From positions 18,470,811-18,534,810 of the forward strand of contig CP137675.1 of NCBI GenBank assembly GCA_037976565.1: DNA of 64,000 nt, read 5' to 3'. The notes beneath the pieces were generated by a model. That model ran no database searches. It had not been told where the DNA came from and saw only the letters and a program-made list of their open reading frames with translations. Made by a program: the position numbers and the translations under genes. This stretch comes from Mesocentrotus franciscanus (taxonomy: Eukaryota; Echinodermata; Echinoidea; Camarodonta; Strongylocentrotidae). How positions within the stretch are numbered: the stretch's first letter is position 1; the number at the start of each line of letters is the position of its first letter. Positions 47,591 to 60,504 of this stretch are shown here, one piece after another.

Positions 47591-49975
47591 AGGGTAAGTC
47601 CGAATGAGAGGTTGCGTTTTACCTTTTCCCCTTTCATTTGGCCAAGACGGTACTGCTCTCTGTATTACTCATGACTTTCTGATGAGAGTTGTTTATCTCT
47701 GGTTGTCTCTTGTAATCTTATATAATATCTTAATATTAGTAATGTAGTAATAGTAATGTATGTTATACATGTGTACAGTTCAAGTCATTTATATTTTATT
47801 ACATGATCTACCATAATATATGTTGATACTATGTGATGCTTCATTTCAAATGAAAGTGATCAATACAAAATGAAATACAAAAAAAAAAAAAAACATCAAC
47901 TCAGTTTATTGACTTTTTCAAATACTAACTCTAATCTACTATATTTAAAATCTTATTGCTTAAATTGATAACATTTTCATTACATCAGACCAATGTCTTT
48001 CCGTTGTTGATAAGCCATAGACAAAATAATATATTTTGCGACTGTACGTTTGTCGATTTAACTAATAATGCAACACAAATTAAGTAGGCCTAATAAAATG
48101 CGTTACATGTACCTAAATAACTGCTAGGAACACCTTAACAATTGCATACCGTCAATTGTTTTTTTAAACGAGACGTCACAATAGCGAAGGTCATGAAATA
48201 ATTTTGTTTTGCAGACATTATAGGGGAATAATGGCTGTTTAATGAACCATGATAGTGATTGTTTACGGAGATCGAATTGAATGCCTTTCAAGCTACAATG
48301 TCGAATGAATAATATGAGAGATTGGTTTTAGAGTACAGTCATAATTACAACAAATCATAGAAGAATAGAATTGTAATATCACACAGTGATTGACTTTAAT
48401 GATGTTAAGTGCCCTTACAATAACACCTTTTTGATAGTCATTTAAGAATAGAGAGACTAAATTGTATTTATAACACAATGATTTACATATTTTATGATAA
48501 AGTATGAAATAAAAATAGAGGCGACCCAAAGGCCAGGGGCTGAAGATATGACATCGCAATTGCTTTTATTTATGCCAATCTATTCTGTTCTGAATTGTTT
48601 CCAAAATTACAAAATGTTGCAGATTCAGAATATAATATATTCATCAGCTTGCACTTTGTAATTGATAAGGTGTTATCACTTATTTGCCAACGATCGGTAA
48701 CAGCATTTTAATCAAACACGTTCAGTGGAAACACAAAACAAGGGGAGAGTCCCTCACTAGCCGTGTTTACACTGAAAACCTCTAAGGCTATCAAACTAAT
48801 GAACTGTATCGTTTTCATTCAGAAGAATAAACGAAGTTTCATACGAATATCCGGTTGCAAAGTTTCATGTTTTGTCGATTTCTAACGCGTGATTCCTTCA
48901 CTTTGTGTGTTTCTTTTTGTTGTCGTCGTTGTTGTTTTGATGGTTCCATACTGATTTCCCGGCGACCCCCCCCCCCGGCCGTGACGCCACTCATTAGTAC
49001 TTAGCCTTTAGCACGATTATCAGCTGAAACAGATGGCGGAATTTCACAGACACTTATTTAAAATGTTAAAGGAAACAAATTTGAGATTTATCAAGTAAAC
49101 TTCATTCCGTCTAGGTTTATTTCAAGAGAAAATTCCCATAAATATTTGTGCACTTGCCGTACGGGGAGCAGTGAACAATTTACATTTAATTCTTTGGGGA
49201 AAATATCTTACTCTAAACTCTTTTCCTGAAATATGATATCTCATAAGTTTTCGGATTTCAGTGGCGTATCCAGCAAATTAGAATAGGGTGAAATCGGCAT
49301 AGGCCCCCATCATGTTTGAAAGCCATGGGACAACAACAGCATCGACAAAATCAAAATCGGTACAACAATGAACGTACAATGGATCTGCAGCACTCCGGGC
49401 TGCCTAGATACATGATATCTACATAAATCTCTGGGAAAATTATCTCTCCCCCAATTTCAGTACCTTGATATGCCTCTGGATTCATTTGGAGAAAAAAATA
49501 GATGAACAATTGCATACAATATTTGTTTGCTATTTTTTTGTACCGGCATTTCTTGTTTATGGAACACTGTCTTCCCCATTTTAAAGATCATGTAAAAACT
49601 TAAGGGTAAATCAAATTAGATCACATTCTTTTCTTTATAAAATAAAACACCCCTAAAATAAATAATTCAATAAAAGAAGTTACTAAATAAATAAAAAAAG
49701 AAGAATAAATAAAGGGAAATCTAAGGTTCATTCCCCATTTACATGCTTGTTTTTTTTTGTGTGTCTAGAGTTCCGTCTACTTTATAGGGAAGCCAATTCT
49801 TTATTTAAGCGGTTTAGGGTTTTAACCTCTAGTCATTAGACCTAATTTGATCAATCGAACTCTTTCTAATGTTTTAATGTTTCAAATTATGAGAATGGAA
49901 TGGGTCTATAAGTTGTTTAAAGTGCTTGTATGTAACACAAAGTGTTTATCATCTTATAACATTAAACAATAACAA

Positions 49976-50189
49976 TACACTCTAAAAACTGAAATGTTAA
50001 ATCACCATTTTAAAAGGACCGAGGAGTGACCACTCTTTCAAAATGTCAGATTGATACTTTAAACATGCTGGATTCAACCTTTAAAGTGTTGGATCAAGCA
50101 TGTTCAGAGTGTTAATCTACCATTTTGAAAGAGTGGTCACTCCTCGGCCCTTTTAAATGGTGATTTAACATTTCAGTTTTTAAAGTGTA
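49976..50189. mobile_element. Near-perfect palindromic MITE
   Basis: Arms of roughly 80 bases: CACTCTAAAAACTGAAATG..., ACCGAGGAGTGACCACTC and TTTCAAAATG on the left, and the reverse complements on the right ending CAGTTTTTAAAGTG. TA flanks both ends, a possible target duplication. A short unique centre contains CATGCTGGATTCAACC. Confidence 0.85.
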
Positions 50190-50381
50190 GGTAACAAATT
50201 AATCGTTGTGTTGTTTAGTAAATAGCTACAAGGGTGACTTCACGGTTTCCATTAATTCTCTCTATATCTTTTGAACACGGTTGGATCATTTAGAACAAAC
50301 ATTGTTTTGATAAGAGTTATATACAAAGGTTCACTATACAATAGTACATGTAGCTAATATAATTACTGTAATTAATTTAAA

Positions 50382-50736
50382 GGGCGTTGCAGGGATTTGC
50401 TTGGTGAAAATCTTAAAACTTGAAAAAGGGCAAAAACGTTGTTAAAACATCATAATTGAAATCTTTCCTAAAAGTATGGTAGAAAAATATTCATTATTTT
50501 ATTCATTGTTAGCAAAATAACAGTCATTTTTTCTTTATCAAATTTGAATTTTGTAACTGGCAGCGTCTTATTTACTCCATTTTTTGTGTACAAAATGAGG
50601 GCTTCAATTTTCACTCAGTATAGCAAAAATACACAGAGTCTGTTGATCTGAAATATTGCACATATTTTCATAAACACATTTTGCCGCTACAGATAAGTTT
50701 TGAGATTAAGGGCTTTCAAATGCCTGATAGGGGCTT
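50382..50736. mobile_element. GGGATTTGC-ended repeat, copy 2
   Basis: Begins GGGCGTTGCAGGGATTTGC and ends TTTCAAATGCCTGATAGGGG. Same internal order as 32739-33065 but diverged. Confidence 0.6.
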
Positions 50737-51068
50737 GAATAATTTATGAACGAATTGCCAAAAATGTAAACTGATTAAAATGACTTACCATGATAATGTA
50801 TGTATCTGCCTGCGAGCTGCCCACAGTATTGCACCTTTCCAAATGAAAACCTAATAGGAAATGGTTTATCAGATGCTTTTCTTCGTATAGATTTTAAGGT
50901 CTATAGAATCCTGTCCTCGCTCAAACAATACGTGCTATCGACTGATGACTCATTCGAGGGCACGTTCTCATTGACTGGTTGATAGAACCCGTTTCAACGA
51001 TTATGGAGTATGCATCGACAGATAGTGTTCACCGACCAATGTCAGTGCGTAGACGGTTCACGCCTATA

Positions 51069-51071
51069 GTT

Positions 51072-51115
<44 letters not shown>

Positions 51116-51455
51116 GAAAGGGGTGGGGAGGGGATGGCTACCGCTTTGGGGAAGAGAAACAGAGAAACAGAACGTAAGATTACTTTGCTATAATGCGTCT
51201 TGCAATCAACATGTGATTAAACATTTTTTGCTCCTTATATAAGTCACAATTATTTCTGGATGGATAAAGAAGAACAGAAATAATGAGACTTCAATAACAC
51301 GAGCCAATATTTCTATGCATTATTCTCAGTAGGGAACACGTATATAATATTTTTTTTAACCGCTGTCTGTATTTCGTTTGAATAAATATTTTCTTTTATA
51401 ATGCTGGCATTGTGTTGTCCTCCCGTAGGTCCGTATAGTGACGTCATCGCACCCC

Positions 51456-51486
<31 letters not shown>

Positions 51487-51855
51487 TTTCTTTCTTTCTT
51501 TCTTTGTTCCTCTCTTTCTCTCTCCGCCGGCATTTCTCTGCATAGAATTACAATATAATCTGGCGTAGCCAACTCTTTCATTCTGGAGGGGCATGCAAGG
51601 GAATTGAGTAGATGTTGAAAAGGGTACTTATACGCTTATTCTCAAACTGCCTCTATTATAGTACAGTGTATAACGATTATTTTGCGCTTTTACATTTAGA
51701 CTCTCTTCCTCTTTCCTATAATTGTTCTTTACTGGCTTCTATTTCCCTGTAGCTTCAACAATACAATAGGCTACACGTCTGGCGAGTGCTTTTTCTAATC
51801 GTCAGCTATAGTGGTATGTTTCTAACAGCCCCTCCCTACAATACCCACCGGCTGC

Positions 51856-51922
<67 letters not shown>

Positions 51923-52003
51923 CCTTTAGATATCTCCCCCTCTCTCTCTCTCTCTCTTCCCCTTTAGATATCTCCCCCTATTTCGTTTCCCTCTCTCTCC
52001 CCC
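51069..52003. repeat. (GA)n and (CT)n microsatellite cluster
   Basis: GA at 51069-51114; CT at 51452-51520 and 51859-52003. The last includes a duplicated TTCCCCTTTAGATATCTCCC segment. Confidence 0.85.
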
Positions 52004-53884
52004 TCTCCTGAAGCGCAAATTCTACACCTGCCTGCGCACACCACTGCAGGCACAATATTATGTTTCAAATGATTTCTCTCCTTCTCTCTCTCTCTTTCAA
52101 TATTTTGCGTGACTCGTTATTTTCGGTCCATATCTCACGATGCATTCAAATATTTTCCCCGTATCGTCATACCATCCACCTGCCCTTGCATGCAAAAGAA
52201 CATCCAATGTATGACAACAGATGGCGCCATAAAGGCATCATTCTAATAAATATTTACAGCCCTCTATGCTCACAGTCCTCTCCCATCATAAGTGAAAGTT
52301 AATGTATAAAACGACCGCAACTATATACTTTCGAAAAATTAACCTCTATTTCAATGGCCTTGCCCATCAAACTTTAAAATGTGAGAACATGACAATGACG
52401 TAATACGTAAACAGAACATGATGTCTATGGGATATACAGTAGAGTACTGAAAAAGCCCATGAGTTAATATTTCGAAAGTGGTTGCGATCGTATTCTGTGA
52501 AGCTATTTCTGTGACATTGTATTTTTCGCAGTTTCTCTTATTCTCCACCTGTATTTGTAACATCTTTATCTAATACACAATTTAACAACCAGTATTGAGT
52601 CTTTTTCTTCGTGTTTTAAAATGGTGGTATGTATGCATGTACTGGCAAATATACCCCCTCCTCCCTTAAAACAAAAATATGCGAAAGTTATTTACGCCGC
52701 CGGTTCTCCGGGATTCGCTCAGGGGGTAGGTGTATTTGGGGATTTAAGTTTATTTGCTTGTGTTTTTTGTCTCCCCTTTTAAGTTCTTTTCGCTATTGAC
52801 ATAACAGGGGTTAAACTTATTTCCAGCGCATCAGAACAGTAATTGTGCCACCATTGGACCGTGTACCAACCCGAAAATCATATCTTTCTTTGCATATTAA
52901 AACAGTTTCATTACTCATGAACGTATGATGAACTGCACGCGGATAAAACATTACTTTTTTCGGTGGCAACATGATTTATTATAAGTGAAGAAAATCAAAT
53001 TTACACAACTTCATCGTGCTACAGTATTTTTAATGTAATATATACGTGTCGTAAAAAATGATAATTTAAAAATAATATGCAATGTGCTGAGGTGAGATAT
53101 TGATTACGGTTTGATAACAAAATACCAAGTTATAAGGTAATACACTGAATGTATTCATGTTTGTATCCCCAAGTGCCTAGAGTGACAAAATTACCTGTTC
53201 CAGAATTGAAATAGTCATACAAGTAACATACATGTACTTCTTTGTTTGCTAGGTTTGGCAAACATCGGGAAAGGTTAGTTTGTCCAATTTAGCAACATCT
53301 ACTGTATACTCGTCGATCTGAGTGTAATAGATATTATACATCGTAACACTATACGCTGTATACTTCATTATATCCGCGGAGGAGAAACATGCATAATCTT
53401 GCATTGCACTGTATGCGGAAATTACCATAAAAGACCCCAAATGTTCAGGTCGCGCTTCGTGAGTCCACGATTTTTGTATTAATTTATGAGGCCTTCCACA
53501 TTAACATCTTGTATGTGAGTTGTATATGGATGGATTGCACCTTTTCAAACATAATTTTGCAAGAAAAAATATTTATCTTCAATAACGCCACCATCGTGGG
53601 CCTTTACACATTTAAATTTAATATTTTACATTAATACATTAATACAACAACAATGATAAACAATGATCTTTCATGTTATTTGGCATTGAAAAATATTATC
53701 TTTGCTTTAGGACTTGAATCATAAAGCTTTATTCGACAGAAAAGTTGAATCGCAGTGTAAGTATCTTTGATTAACCGTAAATTATCATTATTGTCATGAA
53801 TATGATTTATTAGTCAGTGTTTTTTTCTTACATGTGTTTTCCAATATTTATAATTATCAATGCGGTTATACCTACATTAATAAT

Positions 53885-54066
53885 AATGGTGGTATATTTA
53901 CTCAGGGTATGCTCGTTAATACTACCCTTTCGAGGGCCCTGCAATTAGTATTTACCCCAGGGTTGCCAGGTATCCATTCATCACAGGTACAATTAAGTTA
54001 AAACACCATTTTCAAGGATGTAAGCATCGAGCAGAGGATCGAACCCCGGACCTGGAGCCTTCATTA
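53885..54066 (-). mobile_element. tRNA-derived SINE, minus orientation
   Basis: Plus-strand GGGTTGCCAGGTATCCATTC and GAGGATCGAACCCCGG parallel the SINE at 39338-39527. The latter is the complement of a B-box. Confidence 0.55.
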
Positions 54067-55335
54067 TATACCCTTCCACATCAAATTCATCAAGTTTGAC
54101 CAACTGGTGCTAATCAAAGTAATTGTTTAAAATCGAGAACAACTATTCACATAAAATCAACATTTCAAGTAGGCTACTTCTCACAAACGAATTTTTTAGA
54201 AACATCATTTCTAAAATTCGAATAATTCCTAAAATGAAACAGTTCCAACATCCCTTACCTGAGACATTAACACAATAAATATGTTTATTGCAACAATAAC
54301 TGCTTTTCAATAATGCTTTATGAATTATAACCCGTTATCATCCCAATCTTCACACTAAAAAAACGAAATGAGATGATAAAATCAATTAACATCGTATTTT
54401 GTAAACTGTACGAGGACATTTTGAGAAAAGGATGTATAGCAGATAATGAGCAAAGGCTATACCACAATGTTTTAGTTATACAGTGTTCTATAAAATGCAT
54501 TTTCGTTAACAATTAAATTTGGAAAATCTTCTAGCTCGGTCGCTATAGAATCCTCAAAAATAATATCACATCATCCGGTCATGGCAAGAAATAGCCATCC
54601 CACTTCCTACCATCACTCTGAAACTATGGTTTTATGTGCCAACATTTTTTATAATCATTTTATATTTCCAATAAAAAATATATTATTTCATTACGAAGAA
54701 ACAAGTAAAAATACATTATGGATCTTAAACGAATCCGAAAACTCTCCGAGTCAAATTTAGTCGCAAAAGTTATAATATATCTTACGATCATTAATTCATG
54801 TATGAATCTTTAAAGGGAACCCAAGGACCACATAGTTCAAGGCTTACGTCTGTTGCACACGAGACGCCATTCAATGACATGCGGGCATATGAATGCACAT
54901 GACAGGCCTAGACGCAGTCTCTAGGCACAGACGAAACTTCTTGACGCAGGGGTGCGATGATGATCAAGTGCAAGATTTGAGATTTTGTCCGAAACACTGG
55001 CGAAGAAAGTATTTGACTTTACATCCACAATATAAAGTTGTGCAACTGTGAATATCTGCAAACTCCACTGTTTACTGTAAATTTCTATGACCTTTGCACA
55101 CGAGGCGTCATTTGCGTTATTCACATGTAATTTAAAGCAATATTTGCACTTTCCTTTTTGTTACCTTGTCATAGTTACCTTGCACGATGTCACCCTTATT
55201 ATGTCGCATCTAGTCGCTGGCGCAGCCTTACGTCAGGCAAATGATGCCTCGTGTGCAATCGGTATCATAAACTTAAACTTTGGCGTAGTTGAATGACGCC
55301 TGTGCAACAGACATCAACGTCAATATTGACGTCTC

Positions 55336-55638
55336 TCAGTTCATGATGCAAGACTCATACGTTGGCACCATGTATTTGATATTAATGAAAGCATCGGGTC
55401 CTCCGTAGCGTTCAAACACCTCCAGGGTCTCATTGACGAGGTCGCCCACGTTCCCACCTTTCCACTGGTCGTATTCGATACCGTCACCAATGTTCTTATT
55501 CCTGTTCTTGAAGAGATTCATGACCGGTAGGATCTGGCGGTAATACGGGACCAGGGCCTCGCCCACCACGTGTTTGTCGCACAAGACCAGGGTTTGGAGT
55601 AAACGCATGGTAGCACAGACTACATCTACGTTCCGCGT
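55336..55638 (-). CDS. PACRG: PACRG exon 3
   Basis: Acceptor CCCTGTAACAG. Encodes [19 protein letters not shown] to the conserved ESC(I)MN end and TGA stop. Confidence 0.95.
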   Translation of the reverse strand, partial: TRNVDVVCATMRLLQTLVLCDKHVVGEALVPYYRQILPVMNLFKNRNKNIGDGIEYDQWKGGNVGDLVNETLEVFERYGGPDAFINIKYMVPTYESCIMN

Positions 55639-57872
55639 CTGTTACAGGGTTTATTGAAGAAGAAGAAAAAAAGAGGAAAACATTATCGCCATTATCAAAA
55701 AGAAATGCTACCAAAGTTATCAATATCGTCAACCAACATATTTTCCTTGCAGTCTAAAAACAAGCATGCGTAACAAAAAGCTAGAGTGTCGTGTATTGAG
55801 CGTTTTATTTTAATAAATTCGTTTGAACCCCCCCCGACAGTGCCGTTGAATCATTAACTTTGTAGAATAGCATGAGCATGATGTGTATATAACTATAGCT
55901 TAGGGTATCTGCATCTTTATATCACATAGGATAATAATGGTTGCTATCATCAAATAATCCTTTGCCATCAAGAATTAAGAGTCAACTTGATCAAAATCAA
56001 TGAAAATGTAACCAAATTGTAACAATTGAAAATTATAGTGAGTTCCTCCATTTTTTTAGGCAAGATTTAATTATTTATTCATAGTCAGGTATATACTCTA
56101 TTTCTTTTCACTGTCAAAATTCATAGCCATGAAGTATAGAACCTATGATAAAGAATTATTAAGTCACCAGATACGTATGATATCTCAATGCTAATAGATG
56201 GACAAGTATTTTAGCAAGCTCTCCGATGGTCAAAAAGAAGCATATTCTTCTGTTAGAAGTACCCATAACTTTAATATTGTTGTGATTACAATGTTGATCA
56301 ACTTTTGAATCAATAATTATTATTTCTTACCTGAAGTGCTTTTTTGATGGGCAAGATTAGCTGAGGAATGACGGGAAGGACCTTATGACCTCCATGGGTC
56401 AACATGTCATGGACCCCCTGCCGAGCAAAGAAGTTGTATGGATGACGTGTTTCCGATAGACCATCAAAGAATAATGGAAGGTAATGATGAAAGTCCAACT
56501 TCTCAATCTCCACCTACAACAATAATATAGGAGAGGTGCTATTTAAAAAAAAATTATAATGCAAAAAACGATCAAGATAAAAAGGGGAAGGGGTGGAAGA
56601 AAACCTATAGAAGCAATAGTAGGTCAGTGGTGTATCCAGGGGGCGCCCCGTCAAAACCCAAACTGACTAAGATTAAGTAAAAACCACCACAACCACCACA
56701 ACAACAACCACAATAACACCAAAAAAAATGTTCCCCCTCATTGTGCGTCCTAATTGATGTCATTGCGCCCTGTAATAATTCTAGGCCAAAAAGGGGAACC
56801 AAATTTTTTGAGTTTTTTGAATTCGTATTTGAATTCGTACAAATAGTGGCACATCAGTATACCAGGGCCATAGTATTTGCTACCAGACATTTTGTAAAAT
56901 TGAATATTTTCACTCGTAAACTGAAACTCCCTTATTGATTTCACAGCACCTTGAGGCAAAAGCGCGGAAGAGAAACATGTATTTTTATCGTTGCATGCGG
57001 TCTTCTGCGCACAAACAATGACCTTAATTGTCACAGCGGGATTCTCGTTAAAGCAGTTGTCATGGAGACGGTGCAAAATTTATAATCTGATCGCAACTGC
57101 AATGATTAGTACTTTCGCATTTTCTACGGTTTCATCATTAAAATCCCCGCCTGCGCATAGTCTGTACGCGCTATCCAACCCCATTCTTTAGGCCAGGGTT
57201 TACAATGAATTCTTCGAAAGGGGAAAGTATGAGAAAAGGAGAAAGAATGAAAGGATAGACAACTAGGGAGGTAGAGGGAGCTTAGATCTCCTCACTCTGG
57301 TTAAGAACCAGCCCACCACCACACACGATTTACTAAGTGTTCACTGTTAACAAATACTTAAGAGTATAGTATAGCAATACCACTAACATAGCCGAGTTTC
57401 AGCCAATATTTAAATTTGATTTCCCATTTGTTTAAAATAATATATCATAACAAATTACTTAAGGATGATATATAATATCGGCAGTATATCAAACAATCAA
57501 ATGCTAACATAAGACTGTTACGGTGAATTACAGATTATTTTGATATTTGCGGTGTTTTTACATCTTCGTGAGATAAATATCAAAATGATGACGTATAACA
57601 ACAATACTGACCTTCCATGCTATCTTATTATGACTCGTATCATGCTCAACCATGATAGGGAAATCGCCTCGTTCGTAGAATTTGCTGAAGTCGGAGGGTT
57701 GAGTAACCTTTTCCTGAAACGCACCCGCCTTAGGTGGAGGTTTTACGACAGCATTTTCCCGTCTAGAAAGCGGAGAGAACGCCGTAGCTAGCACTGTCTT
57801 CCCGTGATACCGCCATTGAATTCCGAAGCACCAGTCTTTTTCGCGCCATTTTGACGTGTCGTCTGCGAGCAT
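55336..57872 (-). CDS. PACRG: PACRG, parkin co-regulated gene protein
   Basis: Three exons, 57872-57612, 56513-56331 and 55638-55336, all junctions in phase 0, give a complete 248-residue protein. The conserved core is unmistakable: [84 protein letters not shown], ending ESCIMN. PACRG is an alpha-helical-repeat microtubule inner protein that, with FAP20, bridges A- and B-tubules at the inner junction of axonemal doublets. It therefore implies ciliated or flagellated cells. The start was put at the first in-frame ATG (57872). The frame is open further upstream without an ATG until in-frame stops. The N-terminal ~45 residues are lineage-specific. In vertebrates PACRG is head-to-head with parkin; no parkin exon was recognised to the right here. 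Confidence 0.95.
55639..56330 (-). other. PACRG intron 2
   Basis: AT-rich with nothing recognised. Confidence 0.7.
56331..56513 (-). CDS. PACRG: PACRG exon 2
   Basis: Acceptor ATTGTTGTAG, donor CAG|GTAAGA. Encodes [18 protein letters not shown] through PIKKALQ (61 codons). Confidence 0.95.
56514..57611 (-). other. PACRG intron 1
   Basis: Contains a fragment beginning TCAGTGGTGTATCCAGGGGGCG near 56624, related to the AGTGGCG(T/G)A-ended elements, and a 108-codon minus-strand frame at 56750-57076 that matches nothing known. No other gene seen. Confidence 0.6.
57612..57872 (-). CDS. PACRG: PACRG exon 1
   Basis: Start ATG at 57872-57870, donor AAG|GTCAGT. Encodes the variable N-terminus and [14 protein letters not shown]...KIAWK. 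Confidence 0.9.
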
Positions 57873-58498
57873 GGGGATGGAGATGAACGGTTTTTCGATT
57901 TCCAAGGATGCGTAGTTACTTCCGATGTTGTGCTGTTCACTATGCGTATTGCACGAGTCGACATATTTGCAGGATTTTCAAAATCAGATCACAATCCCTC
58001 AGTTTTAACGATGAAATGCCTGAAATATGCTCGAAAAGGCGTTGTTTTTTCAATCACTTTCCAAGACGGCCTTGCAAATCACGGCTAAGCGATGTGTAGG
58101 GGAACTGTCGCCGTATAAGGCGCTTCAATCTGCTGTTCGCTTGTGTGTACGTTGCTGTGGATACACTGGCCAATGCTTGCATCTAATAGCGAAATTACAT
58201 GTGTATCGTCGAGTACTTCTTCAAGTGCATTGTGTATGCTGCAATACCATAGCTGCATTAATACCAATCTGCGCTATATGCTACACCCCGCGAAGTGTTT
58301 GTTATGAAAGGCTGTACCATAGTAACGGCCTCACATTGCAAACACACTTCTCTATCCTACACTCTCTTGTTATATTTGATCAAGTCCTTATTAATTCGAA
58401 TATATGTGATGATATGATATCAAAGTTTACTAATTGTTTTCACACGTCCAAGAAATTGACCTTTGCCCGATGTGTAAATGTATCAAGCATGTTGTTTG
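57873..58498. promoter_or_regulatory. Upstream region of PACRG
   Basis: Contains the 5' UTR and probably the promoter by position. A 161-codon plus-strand frame (58027-58512) runs away from PACRG. Its product is Cys/Leu-rich and unlike parkin or any family I recognise, so it is not called as a gene. No TATA box is evident. Confidence 0.3.
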
Positions 58499-59003
58499 TT
58501 TTCATGAGATAATTTATTATGTCAACATATAATGATGTTTGCTTAATTTGCGCTCCAAAATAAGATATTAACTAACTGAATAATAAAATCATAAAAGAGA
58601 TAATAGTTTCTATTTGTTTTTTGCCCTTTTTTTGTTGGCGTATAATAGTAGCATTATAAAACCTTCATTCTGTCTTTGAAATATAGTGTAGGCTTCGGCA
58701 AAGTTTTTGTTTATTACATTTTTCTACATTTAACAAATTATATTTACAGATTTAGACATTTTTAGCCTTGGCTACCGAATTATCAAACTATTCAGCAAAT
58801 CCAGTTTCAATTAATAATAATAATAATGTGTAATTTAATCAATTTGATTTCACGGTTTTATTTCTGTGCCAAATAGAGAAAAAAAAATCTTACTTAAAGA
58901 CGGTACACTCGATCTCCTACGACCTGTCATTGCCAATTAAATCAACTAGTATACAATTGTTTTATATTTAGAATCTTGATATCTTCTCGTTTCCTTCATT
59001 TAT
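58499..59003. repeat. About 500-bp direct duplication, left copy
   Basis: Begins TTTCATGA(G/C)ATAATTTATTATGTCAAC and ends ...TTCGTTTCCTTCATTTATA. Aligns nearly throughout with 60001-60504, with small indels and substitutions. Confidence 0.8.
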
Positions 59004-59115
59004 AACAGACTCGAAGCTGCTGATGTCGAGGCAATGTTCACCAAAGACAACAAAGCTAACCATCTTGCCTTTATACCCAAACATAGTTTTAGGCTCGTGC
59101 TGTATGAATAATGAA
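59004..59115 (+). pseudogene. 112-bp fragment of orphan gene family
   Basis: Identical, base for base as read here, to 63149-63260. Open frame RLEAADVEAMFTKDNKANHL...VLYE then stop. It sits directly after an intron-like end (TTCATTTATAACAG), so it could be a real terminal exon whose upstream exons are elsewhere, or a recent duplicate. Confidence 0.6.
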
Positions 59116-59149
59116 CTTGTCTCCTGCTGATACCTAGGTAGAAACAAGC

Positions 59150-59560
59150 GATTCAAGATTCAAGATTCAAGATATTTTACTTAACCATAACCATAAAAAT
59201 ATACAAAACAATAAAACAAAATACAGTATGGAATATGGAAATGACCAGTAGAAAAGCAAATGCTTGTAAGGAATGGCCCTGAAAGAGAGAGAGAGAAAAA
59301 AAATACCAAGTAATCTACATTTGCCACTCAATACCCAGGAGAGAATAGGGGACCTTGTATTATGACTTTCCCCTTTGTGATAGAAATTGCCATATGTCCT
59401 CCCGGTGACCATATGGTAAGAATACTCCTCAGGGAGTGGAAATTATGAAATTGTGTGCATGAATGACTCCAATGACTGGGGTAATAATAATAACTGTGAA
59501 GTGCTTAGATACAGTATTCCGTATTAAGCGATATATAAATCCAGATTTATTAATCCATCG
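59150..59560. repeat. Dispersed repeat ends
   Basis: GATTCAAG repeated in tandem (59150-59172) followed by a T/A-rich repeat end, then near 59463-59555 GACTGGGGTAATAATAATAACTGTGAAGTGC and GCGATATATAAATCCAGATTTATT, which resemble the 3' tail of L2/CR1-type LINEs or their SINEs. Confidence 0.45.
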
Positions 59561-60000
59561 ACTACTGAAATGTTCTTTTCCCCATAGGCTTTACAGGGAC
59601 CACTCAATTTCTGTAGGTAATGGGTTAACATTCCTCAGCATGTGGCAGAAACGATTGTTCCTCTATGATGGTCACTTCTCAGAGGCAAAGTGAGTACAAG
59701 TCATTGGTGACTGTACTTCATCGCTCTGTGCCTGACAGTCACTGTGCTAGATTGCAGGGCAAGCCAGCATTTTCTCAAGCTTTATTTACTCCAGGATTTC
59801 TTTCACTAAATATAGAGGCTTAACATTAGGGCTGCTAATGGAATTTAAGTTAGTGTAGGGTAAGCACTATGTTGAGCTATAATGTAAGGGCTAGAGCTAG
59901 TTAGAAAATTGTGTTTCCAAAGGATAATGATATATATTTGCAAGAAACTGTATGTGTGAGCATGGAGGAAAAAAAGAGCAAACAAGATTTTTACATGGAT
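59561..60000. other. Unassigned sequence between duplicated blocks
   Basis: No gene or recognisable element. Confidence 0.5.
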
Positions 60001-60504
60001 GTTTTCATGACATAATTTATTATGTCAACATATAATGATGCAGTTTGCTTAATTTGCATTTCAAAAATAAGATATTAACTAACTGAATAATAAAATCAAA
60101 AAATAGATAATAGTTTCTATTTGTTTTATGCCTTTTTTTGGCTGGCGTATAATAGTAGCATTATAAAACCTTCATTCTGCCTTTGAAATATAGTGTAGGC
60201 TTCGGCAAAGTTTGTTATTACATCTACATTCTTAAAATTACATTTTATACAGATTTTGACATTTTTAGCCTACCGACTTATCAAACTATTCAGCAAATTC
60301 AGTTTAAATTTAAAAATCAATAATGTGTAATTTAATCAATTTGATTTCACGCTTTTATTTCTGTGCCAAATAGTGAATTAGGAAATCTTACTTAAAGACG
60401 GTACACTCTCCTACGACCTGTCATCGCCAATTAAATCAACTAGTATATAATTGTTTTATATTTAGATTTCTTTATACCTTTTCGTTTCCTTAATTTATAA
60501 TATA
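60001..60504. repeat. About 500-bp direct duplication, right copy
   Basis: Partner of 58499-59003, about 1.5 kb away. After TTCGTTTCCTTAATTTATA it changes to an AT-rich repeat rather than the 112-bp exon-like fragment that follows the left copy. Confidence 0.8.

Larger units (their letters stand above)
45939..55335. other. Intergenic between calmodulin-like gene and PACRG
   Basis: The calmodulin-like ATG exon probably lies in the left part but was not found. A palindromic TGACGTCA occurs at 46468-46475. Apart from the repeats listed (LINE 46943, palindrome 49976, repeat 50382, CT/GA tracts, SINE 53885), the sequence is AT-rich and no gene is supported. Confidence 0.45.

Noticed and set aside
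57873..57905. Upstream extension of PACRG from a TTG codon
   Set aside because: Eukaryotic initiation at TTG is not expected; the first in-frame ATG is at 57872.
58027..58512. 161-codon plus-strand frame upstream of PACRG
   Set aside because: No family resemblance, no clear splice or promoter support, and it overlaps the likely PACRG promoter and the start of a duplicated block.
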